DNA from: Linnemannia schmuckeri
Taxonomy: Eukaryota > Mortierellomycota > Mortierellomycetes > Mortierellales > Mortierellaceae
Length of the DNA stretch: 64,000 nt
Assembly (NCBI GenBank): GCA_029449235.1
Contig: JANATG010000007.1
Coordinates: forward strand, 1 to 64,000
Direction of reading: 5' to 3'
Of this stretch, positions 1 to 10,102 are shown one piece after another. Both the position numbers and the translations under genes were made by a program. The stretch's first letter is position 1. Every line of letters begins with the position of its first letter. The notes beneath the pieces are model-generated. The model was not told where the DNA came from. It did no database searches and saw only the letters and a program-made list of their open reading frames with translations.

Positions 1-920
1 CCTAAAAAACCCTAAAAAAAAAACCCTAAAAAACCCTAAAAACCTAAAAACCCATAAAAGAAAAAAAAACCCTAAAAAACCCTAAAAAAACCCTCAAAAA
101 ACCCTAAAAAACCTAAACCTAAAACCCTAAAAAAAAAAACCCTAAAAAACCCTAAAAAAACACCTAAAAAAACCTAAACAACCCTAGAAAAACCCCTAAA
201 AAAAACCCTGAAAAAAAAACCCTAAAAAAACCCTAAAAAACCCTAAAAAACCCTAAAAAACCCTAAAAAACCCTAAAAAACCCTAAAAAAACCCTAAAAA
301 AACCCTAAAAAACCCTAAAAAACCCTAAAAAACCCTAAAAAACCCTAAAAACCCTAAAAAACCCTAAAAAACCCTAAAAAACCCTAAAAAACCCTAAAAC
401 CCTAAAAAACCCTAAAAACCCTAAAAAAACCCTAAAAAACCCTAAAAAACCCTAAAAAAACCCTAAAAAACCCTAAAAAACCCTAAAAACCCTAAAAACC
501 CTAAAAAACCCTAAAAAACCCTAAAAACCCTAAAAAACCCTAAAAAACCCTAAAAAACCCTAAAAAACCCTAAAAAACCCTAAAAAACCCTAAAAAACCC
601 TAAAAAACCCTAAAAAACCCTAAAAAACCCTAAAAAACCCTAAAAAACCCTAAAAAACCCTAAAAAACCCTAAAAAACCCTAAAAAAACCCTAAAAAACC
701 CTAAAAAACCCTAAAAAACCCTAAAAAACCCTAAAAAACCCTAAAAAACCCTAAAAAACCCTAAAAACCCTAAAAAACCCTAAAAAACCCTAAAAAACCC
801 TAAAAAACCCTAAAAAACCCTAAAAAACCCTAAAAAACCCTAAAAAACCCTAAAAAACCCTAAAAAAACCCTAAAAAACCCTAAAAAACCCTAAAAAACC
901 CTAAAAAACCCTAAAAAATC
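1..920. repeat. Telomere, (CCCTAAAAAA)n, G strand TTTTTTAGGG
   Basis: The window opens with about 90 tandem copies of a unit whose commonest form is ten bases, CCCTAAAAAA. C-rich repeats running 5' to 3' from position 1 are what the left end of a chromosome should look like on the plus strand. The A run varies, mostly six with scattered five and seven, and four or fewer in places. The first 240 bp are the most irregular, with units such as CCTAAA, ACCCTC and long A runs. That could be real terminal degeneracy or sequencing error at a contig end. The array stops at about 917 with CCTAAAAAATCCTAAAG, after which the sequence becomes unique. The usual fungal unit is TTAGGG, so this is a T-expanded variant. 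Confidence 0.95.
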
Positions 921-1444
921 CTAAAGCATTCAAGAATTCAAGAACGCTAATATCCTACAAAACACCTTATTACCCTAAATCCTAAAGTCATTTAGATCTT
1001 AAAGTACTCAAAACCCCAGTAACCCTAATAATCATAAAAACTTAAAGCACATCAATATTCTAAGCCTTTAACCATAAGCATACCTCAGTTATTATTACAC
1101 ACCGTTGTTTTGTATATATAAAAATAAATGTATTTAGTGACTGTATAAAAAGAGAATTTACTTAGTGACTGTATTTAACTGAGGTCGGGAACACATGTGC
1201 TATTTTGACCATCTTTCGAATACTTGGAATCTATAGTGTTTTGATAACCCACAAAGCGAATTGTAAACGGATTTTTGAAAGCCATCAAGATACACTTTTG
1301 CATGATGCCTCCCTATATTTATAACCCAGGACGACCTCACGAAGATTAAAAATTAAGGGCATTTGTTGAATGGTACTAACTCCGTCTAGTAGCTCCAGCG
1401 ATCTTATCGTTTGTAATTCAAGGAATACCGACTGTAGTTACCTT
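921..1444. other. Telomere-adjacent AT-rich sequence, no gene seen
   Basis: This stretch has scattered telomere-like words (CCCTAAATCCTAAAG, AACCCTAATAATC) just inside the array, then ordinary AT-rich sequence. A 12-base direct repeat, TTAGTGACTGTA, occurs at 1134 and 1162. I see no coding region or RNA gene. Confidence 0.6.
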
Positions 1445-2100
1445 CTAGAGTCCGTCTCGTGATTTCATGGCTTGATGTATTGTTGCGATCGTTTGTAAAT
1501 CATCTGCGTAAGGTTTTGCGTTATGTCGCAATCGTAGCAATCGGCAAGATATATTGTTTATACGCTTGACAGAAGAATGCTGCAGGATGTGAAATACCTG
1601 TATCAACACCTCGCACCTGACACCTCTCTCTGCTACGAAAACCTTGAACACAGTAAAAGGTTTTGTGTGGATGTCCCCATGGATAAGGTGGATAGTTGCG
1701 AAAATTATTACTCGATAGGTTGGCATTATGAATTTTAGTCGTTGGAAACTTATTAGTTACAAAAAATCCACAATATCTACGAAAAACTCTCTTGAACCAA
1801 ATTCCCCTAATTTCATTGGATCAGCTAGCGCACAGTCTTCAATTAGGACAACCACGAGAGTATTGCGTTGATACAGAGTCAGCTAATATAATTGAACCCT
1901 GTGTCGCGCATACGACAAATGAGCAACGGAGGCAGCATTTACACGAGATCACCAGGACGCCGGAACAAGACATACGTGCGATGAGGTGTAGCAAGAACAT
2001 CTGCTGTTGGAATGCGAGTCCAAGTATGTGGCGCGTGAACCGTATTGATGGTGCTCTTAAGTACAATTCAATCTTAATATCTGATGTCATATTTCTACTC
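1445..2100 (-). pseudogene. Decayed LINE (non-LTR) reverse transcriptase fragment
   Basis: A 93-codon open frame on the minus strand (1726 down to 1445) carries a YADD box in the context AKPYADDLQTIATIHQA, which is the catalytic motif of reverse transcriptases. About 45 residues earlier it has FVAERGVRCEVL, where intact Tad/L1-like LINEs of fungi have a form of ERGVRQGDPLSP. Order and spacing fit RT motifs B and C, but the glutamine-glycine-aspartate core is lost and the frame closes soon after. The sequence upstream to about 2100 gives only broken open stretches, so its extent is a guess. It is a relic with no expected function. It lies on the same strand as the RNase H relic at 8-9 kb and may come from a related element. 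Confidence 0.5.
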
Positions 2101-3989
2101 CCAAAATATGGGGTGCTCGGCCTTACCTTCTAATCTAGTACAATGTTGTCAACTTCCTTCACATCTTACTGTCTTATCACAGGCCCGTCAGTGGTATATC
2201 TAATATACAATGTCATTTCTGGTACTTCTGGCGCAAGCACTTCCTAGCTCTGCCACCTTTATTTGCAACTTTTATTCTTACATCATCGCACTTCACTGTT
2301 AGCATATCTCATAAGGCATATCCTTTCTTTTCACTTGATTCTCTTATATATAACAAGGGATGAAAATTTTCATCAGAATTCTCTGCTTCCTTATTTTGTG
2401 CTGTTCTTTTTGCCCTGTATCTTACGTTGTTTTTTGCATTGTTCTACTTCACTCATATTCCCTTCTTTCACATTTTCTTCCTGCTTTGCTCTCTCCTTCC
2501 CTTACCTTAGTTTCTCTCGCCTTTTCTTTTGTGGCCCTCCTGTTTATCTTTATACCTCTATCACTACGGTCTTCCTCATTGCCCTTCGTTTTTCATTGTT
2601 CCCTTCGTTTCTTTTCTTTGTCTGCTCTTTCCCCACCTCCATGCACTTTCTCTTCACCCATCCTCTTCACCCATTGTCACGCTATTGATTGCCTTTTTTC
2701 TCTTTGTCGTTTTTCAGTTCGTTCCTTATCATCTGCCTCTCTTCCTCTAATTCCCTGACTTTCTATTTTCCTAGGTCTTCTGTCCGCACCTCTTCTCTCT
2801 TTTCATCATCCGCATGCCTTACCCGTGTGGGTTTATGGCGGTGCTCCTTGTGGTTCCTCCCTGTCAAATATGTATGAGTGAAAGGTGTCTTGTTCGTTGC
2901 TTCTTTTTGTTTTCACTCTGCTTGCTGTCTACGGGTGTCCTATAGCTTCCTTTGCTTTGCATGCATTCTGTCATGATTCTCTTTTCTTTACATATGAGCT
3001 TCGACGGTTATCCGTTTGCGCAATGGGGATTCTACCGACTTCTGGTCCATGTTGTGCTTTGTTTAGTAGAATCTGTGCAACTGATGCCTGCTGATTGTTG
3101 ACTATGGTAGAGGGTATCTCCAACGTTCTCATGGGCTTTATTCCTTCGATCGCGGCTTTGTACTTGCCAAAAAGTGGTGTTTTCGTCATTTATTCAAGTC
3201 CGGGCGAAACCAATGAGAAATGTCGAATGCGAATTCTTTATTCAAAAAATAGCAGGGCCTTGCACGGGTGCGAATATTCGATGAGAAACACCATTAAAAA
3301 GTGTGTACGATCATGAGCAAGGGCGGGCGGTGTCTGAGAAAGGGGAGAGTGGCTGGGCCCAATAAAGCAATATGGACTATTGGACGATGTTTGTTTACCT
3401 TGAAACTAAAAAGCGGAAAATGCTATGTTATCACTTTTCCTTCCTATTCACTCTCTCTACTACCTTATACACATCGTCTACCTCTCTTATGCGACTCTCC
3501 TTCACGATGAACCGCAACTGCATTCGATCACTCTTGACGAAAAACAGAGTACTTTTTACTTGACGAAGAATTCTCTATAAATAAGTGTGCTCAATACACG
3601 GGTCCACAACAACGACCTTCTTCTCGTCTTCTTCTCTCCACCTGAATTTTGACTCTCTCATGGCCACGCCACTTCACTCCTAATTAAAAGTTGTGATTAA
3701 ACAAACATAAAAGTCGCCAAGCCTTCACTCTCTTCCACTCCTTGTCGTTCTCTCTCCATCTTTCGCCCTCCTGCTCCCTTGCAGCCCCTATTGGAATGCA
3801 ATAGCAGGCCCTCTCCACACTCTCCCTCGCCTATATCAACAAGAAAGCGAGCCTGGGATTTTTTAGCTCCGCCTCTCTAGCTGTTAATAATCAGCCAAGG
3901 ACTGTCTCCAATAAGAAGAACAATTACAACATCATCGCATCTCACAACAACAACCGCCAGCCTCGAACTTAAGCCAGTTACATCATCAC
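2101..3989. other. Subtelomeric pyrimidine-rich spacer, no gene supported
   Basis: From 2250 to about 2780 the plus strand is strongly pyrimidine-rich (T and C runs), which leaves long but meaningless open frames. 3600-3960 is similar, with short C/T-rich and AAC-rich stretches. The frames here show no family motif. I found no tRNA-like pair of A and B boxes. Confidence 0.5.
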
Positions 3990-5290
3990 CATGCCGATGA
4001 GCATATTGCTCCTCAACAATACGAAAGTAATCAAGGCCCTGGTTACAGCTCCTGGTAACAGCTGCGGCAGTAATACCACCACCAATATCAAAGGCCACGA
4101 CGATGACAACAGCGACTACATCGATCAGACGGAGGGCAACATTGATGGAAGAGGAATGAGGACGGCAACGAAGATAGTGACGAGGATGTTGATGATAATG
4201 GGGATGGGGACGAGGAGGGTGGAAATGACGACGGCTTTGTCACGCTCAACGACAATGGCACCAAAGGTACCACCGACGACATGTTTGTCATAGTGACAGA
4301 AGCCGACAAGCCTTGATATTATTACGGTTCGTGGTAGGATAAAGTCGACAGTAAGGTTGCCTTGAAGTGGTTTTTAGCCCCGGAGAACACGAAAAGGTAT
4401 AAAACTAGGGAACGTCGCATGTCTGAAGAGGAAAGAATGAAGTTGGAGCTTGCAGGTCTGATCAAGAAATGGGAGAGGCAGAAGGTCTATGACGACTCAA
4501 CAGGACACAACAAGCACCGACAGCTTAAAGCGGCCTTCAATAGGTGTGTGGGGGAGCTACCCAAGACAGGCAATGACAACAGGGCTTAATGATTCTCATT
4601 TGCACCATCAAGAAGATTTCGCCCTATCACAGGGAGCTTTGCGGTGTCTTTGGCACATAGATCAATAGCAAAGTACAGTGCCAAGCCGTGAGGCTAGAGC
4701 ACTAGGAGAAAAGGGGTTTCTTTGAATGTACAGACTATAGTGAGTTATTATGTTTTCATCTTGCCTTTTTTTTAAAAAATACAACTAACAAAGTTTTTGT
4801 TTTTTGAATCCCCCAGCTTCATTGAGAGAGAGGATGTACGCAACCACAACCGATAAAAGCAAATTGAAGGTAAGCCAGAGCCAGTCTAACTCAGCCAATC
4901 AGTTCTTTATGATCCGTGAGGTGCAGAACATGGTCTCCAAGATGGAGGAGCTTATGCCAGAGGTGGCGGTCCTGTAATATCGAATGCGATGCAAGGTGGA
5001 CCGAACAGCAATGAGCAGAGGTTGATAAACAGGGAATGCCAGCTTCTGAAGATGGAACGATCCCTGTTGGAGAGAGAGACCAACAGTTGGAGAAAGAACG
5101 ACAGGCGGTGGTGATGCAGAAGGCATTGCAAGACAGCAAGGGAAAGGACAAGCGTTTTGTACCGAACAGGAAATAAGGTTTTAAAGGGTTAGACAGCATA
5201 GCAACTAGGGAGGTGGCTATTCGCACAGAAAGGTCTGAGATGCAGGCGATACGTAGAGAGCACGATATCATGTTCAAGCGGCTACCTTTA
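3990..5290 (+). pseudogene. Broken gene: acidic region, basic helical region and coiled-coil pieces
   Basis: Several plus-strand pieces in different frames look like one decayed protein gene. At 4155-4315 one frame is strikingly acidic (GNEDSDEDVDDNGDGDEEGG). At 4362-4589 another is basic and helical: KWFLAPENTKRYKTRER, then LAGLIKKWERQKVYDD, ending in a stop. At 4985-5150 glutamate- and arginine-rich coiled-coil-like words appear (LLKMERSLLERETNSW, then in another frame QLEKERQAVVMQKALQ). Stops and frame changes separate the pieces, and I could not join them with credible introns. The order of acidic, Trp-containing helical and coiled-coil regions resembles Myb/SANT-like proteins that are often transposon-derived. 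That family assignment is a weak inference. Confidence 0.4.
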
Positions 5291-6016
5291 ATGAGTTAGC
5301 GTATAGAACTTCCCTTTCCGCATCCCTAGTGTGATGAGATAGATGAGGATCTGTGGGTTTGTAGTTTAGTGACTTTATCTTCTGCAACTATTTTTGTTAG
5401 TGATAGAAGCAATAAAACTGGGGAGGTGAAGTTGGTTCTTGGCTGTCTCTTCTTGTTTTTTATTTTCCCTTTTTGATCCCTTCTTTTGATGAGTGTCCTT
5501 TGAATTAAGAACCACAAAAACAGGATCAGCGCTCCTCACCACTTTTCTCCTCCCTTTTTCTTTCCCTGTTAGTTAGCTACCATCTCATATACTGTATGCG
5601 ATCACGACACAAACACGTGGACGTCAATTTTCGGTCCCTCGACATCTCGTTTGCAGCTGTAGCTTGATCCTGATCTTGCAGGACAGTTGATGAAGTTATA
5701 CGAGCGCAGGGAGAGGGAAAGCGGTTTGTGTAAAGAGAAAGTTATGATGGTGAGGTATACGTCGATAGTGATGGGAAATGAAGGACGAACGCCGGCTTGC
5801 AGCCATTGCTCGAGAAGAACGTCGATGGTATTGATAATCGAATTGATATTTGACGAGGAATCTATCTCTGTCCGAGGTCCTATGTCTTGCCATCGCGAAA
5901 AGTAACAGCGTGTAGCAGGAAATATGTGAGAGTGGTATTAGAAAAGGAAGGAGCACAATGTTTATTGTGACAGAATTCAAAATGGTGGCAAAAAGCTGGA
6001 TAATAACGAAATGCTG
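5291..6016. other. Spacer, nothing recognised
   Basis: I see no coding region, RNA gene or strong repeat here. Open frames on both strands lack family motifs and consistent composition. Confidence 0.5.
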
Positions 6017-6410
6017 GCAAAAGGTGAAGCTGTGAACACATTCCCTCTGGAGCAGTCTCATACTCCAGAAGGGCTGGGCGAGAATCTCACCCTACCCTTG
6101 AAGCTCCCCATTCGTCACCACTTTTTCTAAAAAAAAAAGAATAAAGGGCCTCTGTAACGTCAGATGCACAATCTCACTTGTGCACACTCTCCATCCTTCC
6201 TACTCTACCACGCCGTGAACCAAGACTATGCCATGACAGAGAACGGACATCAGAGGTACAGCAGCCCATGCCTGCTCAAGCTGCAAGAGTCCTCTCATTC
6301 TTTTTTGCTTTTTAGGAAAAATGGTGACGAACGGAGCTTCAAGGGTGAGGGTGAGATTCTTTGGAGTATGAGACTGCTCCAGAGGGAATGGGTTCATAGC
6401 TTCGCAAAAA
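6017..6410. repeat. Imperfect inverted repeat, arms about 100-115 bp (foldback/MITE-like)
   Basis: The left arm (about 6017-6130) and right arm (about 6310-6410) are inverted copies. Both contain ATTCCCTCTGGAGCAGTCTC, AGAATCTCACCCT, CTTGAAGCTCC and TTCGTCACCA on one strand or the other, in matching order. The spacer is about 180 bp. The arms differ by small insertions (for example GGGCTGGGCG only in the left arm). Such a structure can come from a non-autonomous foldback or MITE element, or from a local inverted duplication. I see no clear target-site duplication. Confidence 0.65.
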
Positions 6411-6589
6411 GTGAGATATTAATAAGTGCAAAAGTTGGAAAGAATGTGGCCAATCATTTTAAGGCCACACTCTAGCTTTTTCCCATTTCTCGCCCTACAT
6501 TCTTGCAAGGCTATACACTCGTCGGGGCTGGCTGGCGGAGCGGGTCTCTTGTGCAGGATGGAGAGACGAAAAGAGTTTTCTTGGAATAA

Positions 6590-6596
<7 letters not shown>

Positions 6597-6623
<27 letters not shown>

Positions 6624-6757
6624 AAGAGAGAAAGAGAGAAAGAGAGAAAGAGAGAAAGAGAGAAAGAGAGAAAGAGAGAAAGAGAGAAAGAGAGAAAGAG
6701 AGAAAGAGAGAAAGAGAGAAAGAGAGAAAGAGAGAAAGAGAGAAAGAGAGAAAGAAA
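6597..6757. repeat. GA-rich microsatellite with 8-bp higher-order unit
   Basis: A short (GT)n tract leads into (GA)n and then about 16 copies of the 8-mer GAGAAAGA (phase arbitrary), ending near 6757. The open frames across it are artefacts of the repeat. Confidence 0.9.
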
Positions 6758-7849
6758 ATGAGAAAGAGCAAGAAAAGCGACGAAGTAGGCAAGCTTCGAT
6801 TTTTTATTTGGTTCGCAAGGACACAGGCTTTGATTTTTTGTTAGATTCAGATGTACACTTTACACAGTGAAGGAAAAAAAAAAAGAACGATGTATCAAGA
6901 GAGTCAATGGGTGGGGTCAGGAAGGTGAATGGTAGAAGGAGAGGGAGAAGAAGGAAGAGGATAGAGGGATGGCGAGAAGGAAAAGATAGAGAAATGGGGG
7001 TAGTGAGGTCAAATGTGGGGGTGATGAGAAAGAGAAGGGGATTAGGGAAGGCAGAGTGTTAAAACGAGACGAAGGATGAGGGAACGAAGAGAGGAAGAGA
7101 GGATGAGAGGAAGAGAGGAAGATAAGATAGCGAGCATCAACCTTAACAGGGGAGATGGTGCGTGCGAGTTGAAAAGAGGAGGAAAAGTGCTCGTAAGTGT
7201 TGCTGTTGCGCAAAAATTAATTTTCAACCGCTCTTCAAAACATCAATCAATTATTAAGTGATTCAGAGATTGAGGTGAAGACAGTTAATGAATTTGCACT
7301 CGGACCAACACCATGAGCAGATTCGGCGATCCCGGTTGCATTAGCAAGGTTTCCTTTTGAGGGTGTGTTCAAATCTCCCAACCATTCTCATCGTGCTGCT
7401 GGGCCCCACCCTCACAGTTGTGCCGGCCTACCTAATCTAAGCCACTAAAGAAGAGAAGAAAGTATCCGTGGTTGACAATTTCAGACTGACCGAGCTGTCG
7501 GACGGGCCCCTAACGAGCCGAATGCCTAGTTGCACAAAAGGGTCGCATGAATGCCTTGGAGCGGCCAGTCCCCGCATCCCCTACGCGAACTGTCGGGTCC
7601 TATGGGTCCTCCTTTAGTCGGGATCTCGGGCCAACGATTTTATGACACAGTCCCGCTTCCTTTCCATCAGGTACAGCATAGTTCTGCCGTGAAATGCTGC
7701 ACAACCCTTTCATCCGCCTTACTCAAACATTCTTTCGACAAACCGAGTCGTCGCCTTGGTGGGCCAAATCCTGTCGACTTACCTCCCTTGCCCACTCCTG
7801 CTTGCTTTCGTGATATGATTCCCTTGAGCTTTCTCCCACTCGACCATCA
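6758..7849. other. Purine-rich spacer and unassigned sequence
   Basis: 6900-7120 is strongly purine-rich (GAGG/GAAG words). 7300-7849 is more GC-rich. It may be the far 3' end of the LINE relic that follows, since the minus-strand frames have a LINE-like feel, but I found no diagnostic motif. Confidence 0.35.
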
Positions 7850-9226
7850 TCGCCTTGCAATGCACGTTCCATATCTCCGTCCGATTAAACTCTCGATCGC
7901 GCCCACAAACTGTCGAGCCACCAGTGCTGCGATTCTCAACGTTAAAAACTTGGTCCACTTCTTGGTCACGAATGCTGAGGTCAGGCCATGGTAGATGTCA
8001 GTTTCTCTTGATGTCCATCTTTGTCGTCGGTCGGTAACTCCTCCTCGCTCCATTGTCGCCTTTCAGCAAACGCTGCCGGTTGTCAAGCTGTGTGTCGTCC
8101 ACCTTCTCCATTGCCACGACCTTCCTCAAAGACTACCACAACTTGCACTGTTGTAGCAAGTGATAAATTGAGGCTTAAGGATGGCGGACTTTGTCTTCGT
8201 CCTTTCTGCCTCCTTTTCTCGCTTCCATTTGGCTGTTGCTGGCTCCAGTGCTTTACTGCCATTCTCTTTGACGCGTTCCATCGCATTCACCAGTGTCTCT
8301 CTCGCTCCTTCATCACCTCCTCCTCTGTGCGCTTCCACAGATGCTTCACTGTCTCCACCTCATACCGACACACTCTGCAGTGGTTCGAAAATTACAAGGC
8401 CGGTTTACAATTGCTTATATCCTACAGCGTCGGCAACATATAGCGCATGCATCGTCTTCATCCTGTGGTCTCAAAGGTGACAGTCCTGCTGGCTTGTGAA
8501 AAATGCGCCAGGGTAGCTGTTGTGGTTGTCAATGATGTCTAGGCTCGCTCTCTAGTCGATATTCTTCCACTATCGGATGTACGTCTCAGGCTATTGTTGC
8601 TGCAGTCTCATTCATGATGGTTCCTAATTATCAACTGTTGTCACATTACTCTCCGCACATCGCCCTTCAAGGCGTGGCTATTCACAGTAACCACTATCGA
8701 TTCTTTTCGTCCCTAGCCTTTGGTGATCATTAACGGCACAGCCCACTCGAATGTGCTGATCGTGCTACAGCATCCACTGCCTCGTTTACTTCGTCTCCGC
8801 TGTGGCCCTCGACCCACCTGACCTCGACTCGGGAACCCTGCTGTATCTACGCCTCATGTATCGCCTTCCACTATACTGCATATGTTAATTGTGTTTGTGC
8901 TGAAGTGTTTGCTTATGTTCTGCCAGTTCTTGATCAGCACTCGAAATTATTGCACCACTACATTGTTATCGATGTGAACATTCGCCTCTTTTCCTTATGG
9001 ACAGCAGATGGTCGTTGCCGCAAACCCATCATATAGCCTTTGTCGAGAATGCAAATCCAGTTGTAACTCCACGTATCGCCTGTTGGAATGTTCCATCCAC
9101 ACATTCGACGCCGCTGCTGAACGTCATATTGACATTCTGCATGCCGTAACTGGCCATTGACTCGTCCGAGTAGAATTGGAGTCTATCTGTTCTGTCCTCC
9201 AGCAGCCACCGCGTCTTCCGTGTCAT
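7850..9226 (-). pseudogene. LINE relic: RNase H domain and C-terminal tail
   Basis: On the minus strand, 9226-9029 reads LQFYSDESMASYGMQNVNMTF and later AIRGVTTGF, which is the start of an RNase H domain as in fungal LINEs (consensus FYTDGS...). Further on, 8829-8744 gives a clean frame VRWVEGHSGDEVNEAVDAVA, the RNase H C-terminal signature W-V-x-G-H-x-G-x-x-x-N-x-x-x-D. Stops and frameshifts separate them (for example a TAG shortly before the second motif). Downstream, 8053-7847 holds YHGLTSAFVTKKWTKFL and later residues that could be the C-terminal tail. In an active element the first motif needs its aspartate, and here the Asp of SDE remains. The relic points its 3' end towards the telomere. 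Family level (LINE with RNase H) is fairly sure. Exact boundaries are not. Confidence 0.6.
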
Positions 9227-9879
9227 ATCTTTGTGGTGGTTGTGTCGAATCGTACACGTGAAAATTAATTGTTATGCTCGTGTTTGGTGCCTGTGTCTGT
9301 GTTTGTTGTCGGATCGGTGTTTGTTGTTTGTCTAGGCGCCATGTCACTTCTTTCTCGATTTTTTCTAATGATCGTTAACTGTTACTCTTTGGTATCTCTC
9401 CTTTAACCCCCTGTCCAGATGCTGCCGTTTCCATGCCGCGATGTTGTGATCGATGACCACGTTACTCTCCAGTATTCTTTAAGCTCTGTCCCGCTCATCC
9501 CACGGCGGGTGCGTCCAGGCTGGAACAGCTTTGCAAATTGTGCTGGTGCAGCTGGCGCACTCAATTGCTCCTCTCGTACATTCGCTCACGCGCTCTTAAC
9601 CGACCGAGCATGTCAAAGGAATTGAGGAGTAACAGAGCACGCGACAGCACACCCTTAACAGATCATTCACCGAAAAGTTGTGTGGGTAAGTGTGAGTAGG
9701 ATGCTTGAGATAAAAAGCGGCAAGCGGCCATGCACGAAAGGGTACGAACACACACACATGAACGCAGTGTGTTGAAGAGAATATTCATATTAGATTCATA
9801 TACAGATATCAGTGGAACTTGTTGACTTTTGTGGAGGAGCTGATGGTCCTACCTAACATCAAGTCCGAATAGGAGAACT
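9227..9879. other. Spacer, possible further LINE debris
   Basis: No intact frame or motif. Minus-strand frames around 9420-9600 include TRRGMSGTELKEYWRVTW, which could be LINE-derived, but I could not confirm this. Confidence 0.3.
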
Positions 9880-10102
9880 GTGGTTCATGTTACGAGATGG
9901 CGAGTCGGTGTTCGAGGCAGGGAAGGATGCTTAGATTTGCATCATACTCGGCATATAAGACGGGCATGGACTGTGTGATCTTGGTGAAGGGAGAGGCGCG
10001 GTTGGCATATTACGTCAGAGGGTCGGAAGGACCGAGAAGAGGAAGAAGAACGACTTTTTAGATGAGTGTCTCTAGCTGTGGGCGGTATCAACCATTGTGG
10101 AC
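9880..10102 (-). pseudogene. Decayed partial copy of exon 1 of the nearby MAK/Ime2-like kinase gene
   Basis: This block matches 13731-14016, the first coding exon and start-codon region of the kinase gene, in the same orientation. Shared words, read on the plus strand, include TGTGGTTCATGTT, GGCGAGTCGGT, GAGTGTCTCT and CCATTGTGGAC, all in the same order. About 60 bp of the kinase copy is missing from the middle, and many substitutions separate the two. The start codon of the gene (CAT on this strand) is kept as CAACCAT. No kinase-domain exon copies are visible next to it, so only the 5' end seems to have been duplicated, or the rest has decayed. Confidence 0.65.

Noticed and set aside
2250..2880. 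Several overlapping open frames of 60-140 codons
   Set aside because: They exist because the strand is almost pure pyrimidine. They encode Phe/Leu/Ser/Pro-rich sequence without motifs.
6426..6870. Open frames encoding Arg-Glu-Lys repeats
   Set aside because: They are translations of the GA microsatellite.
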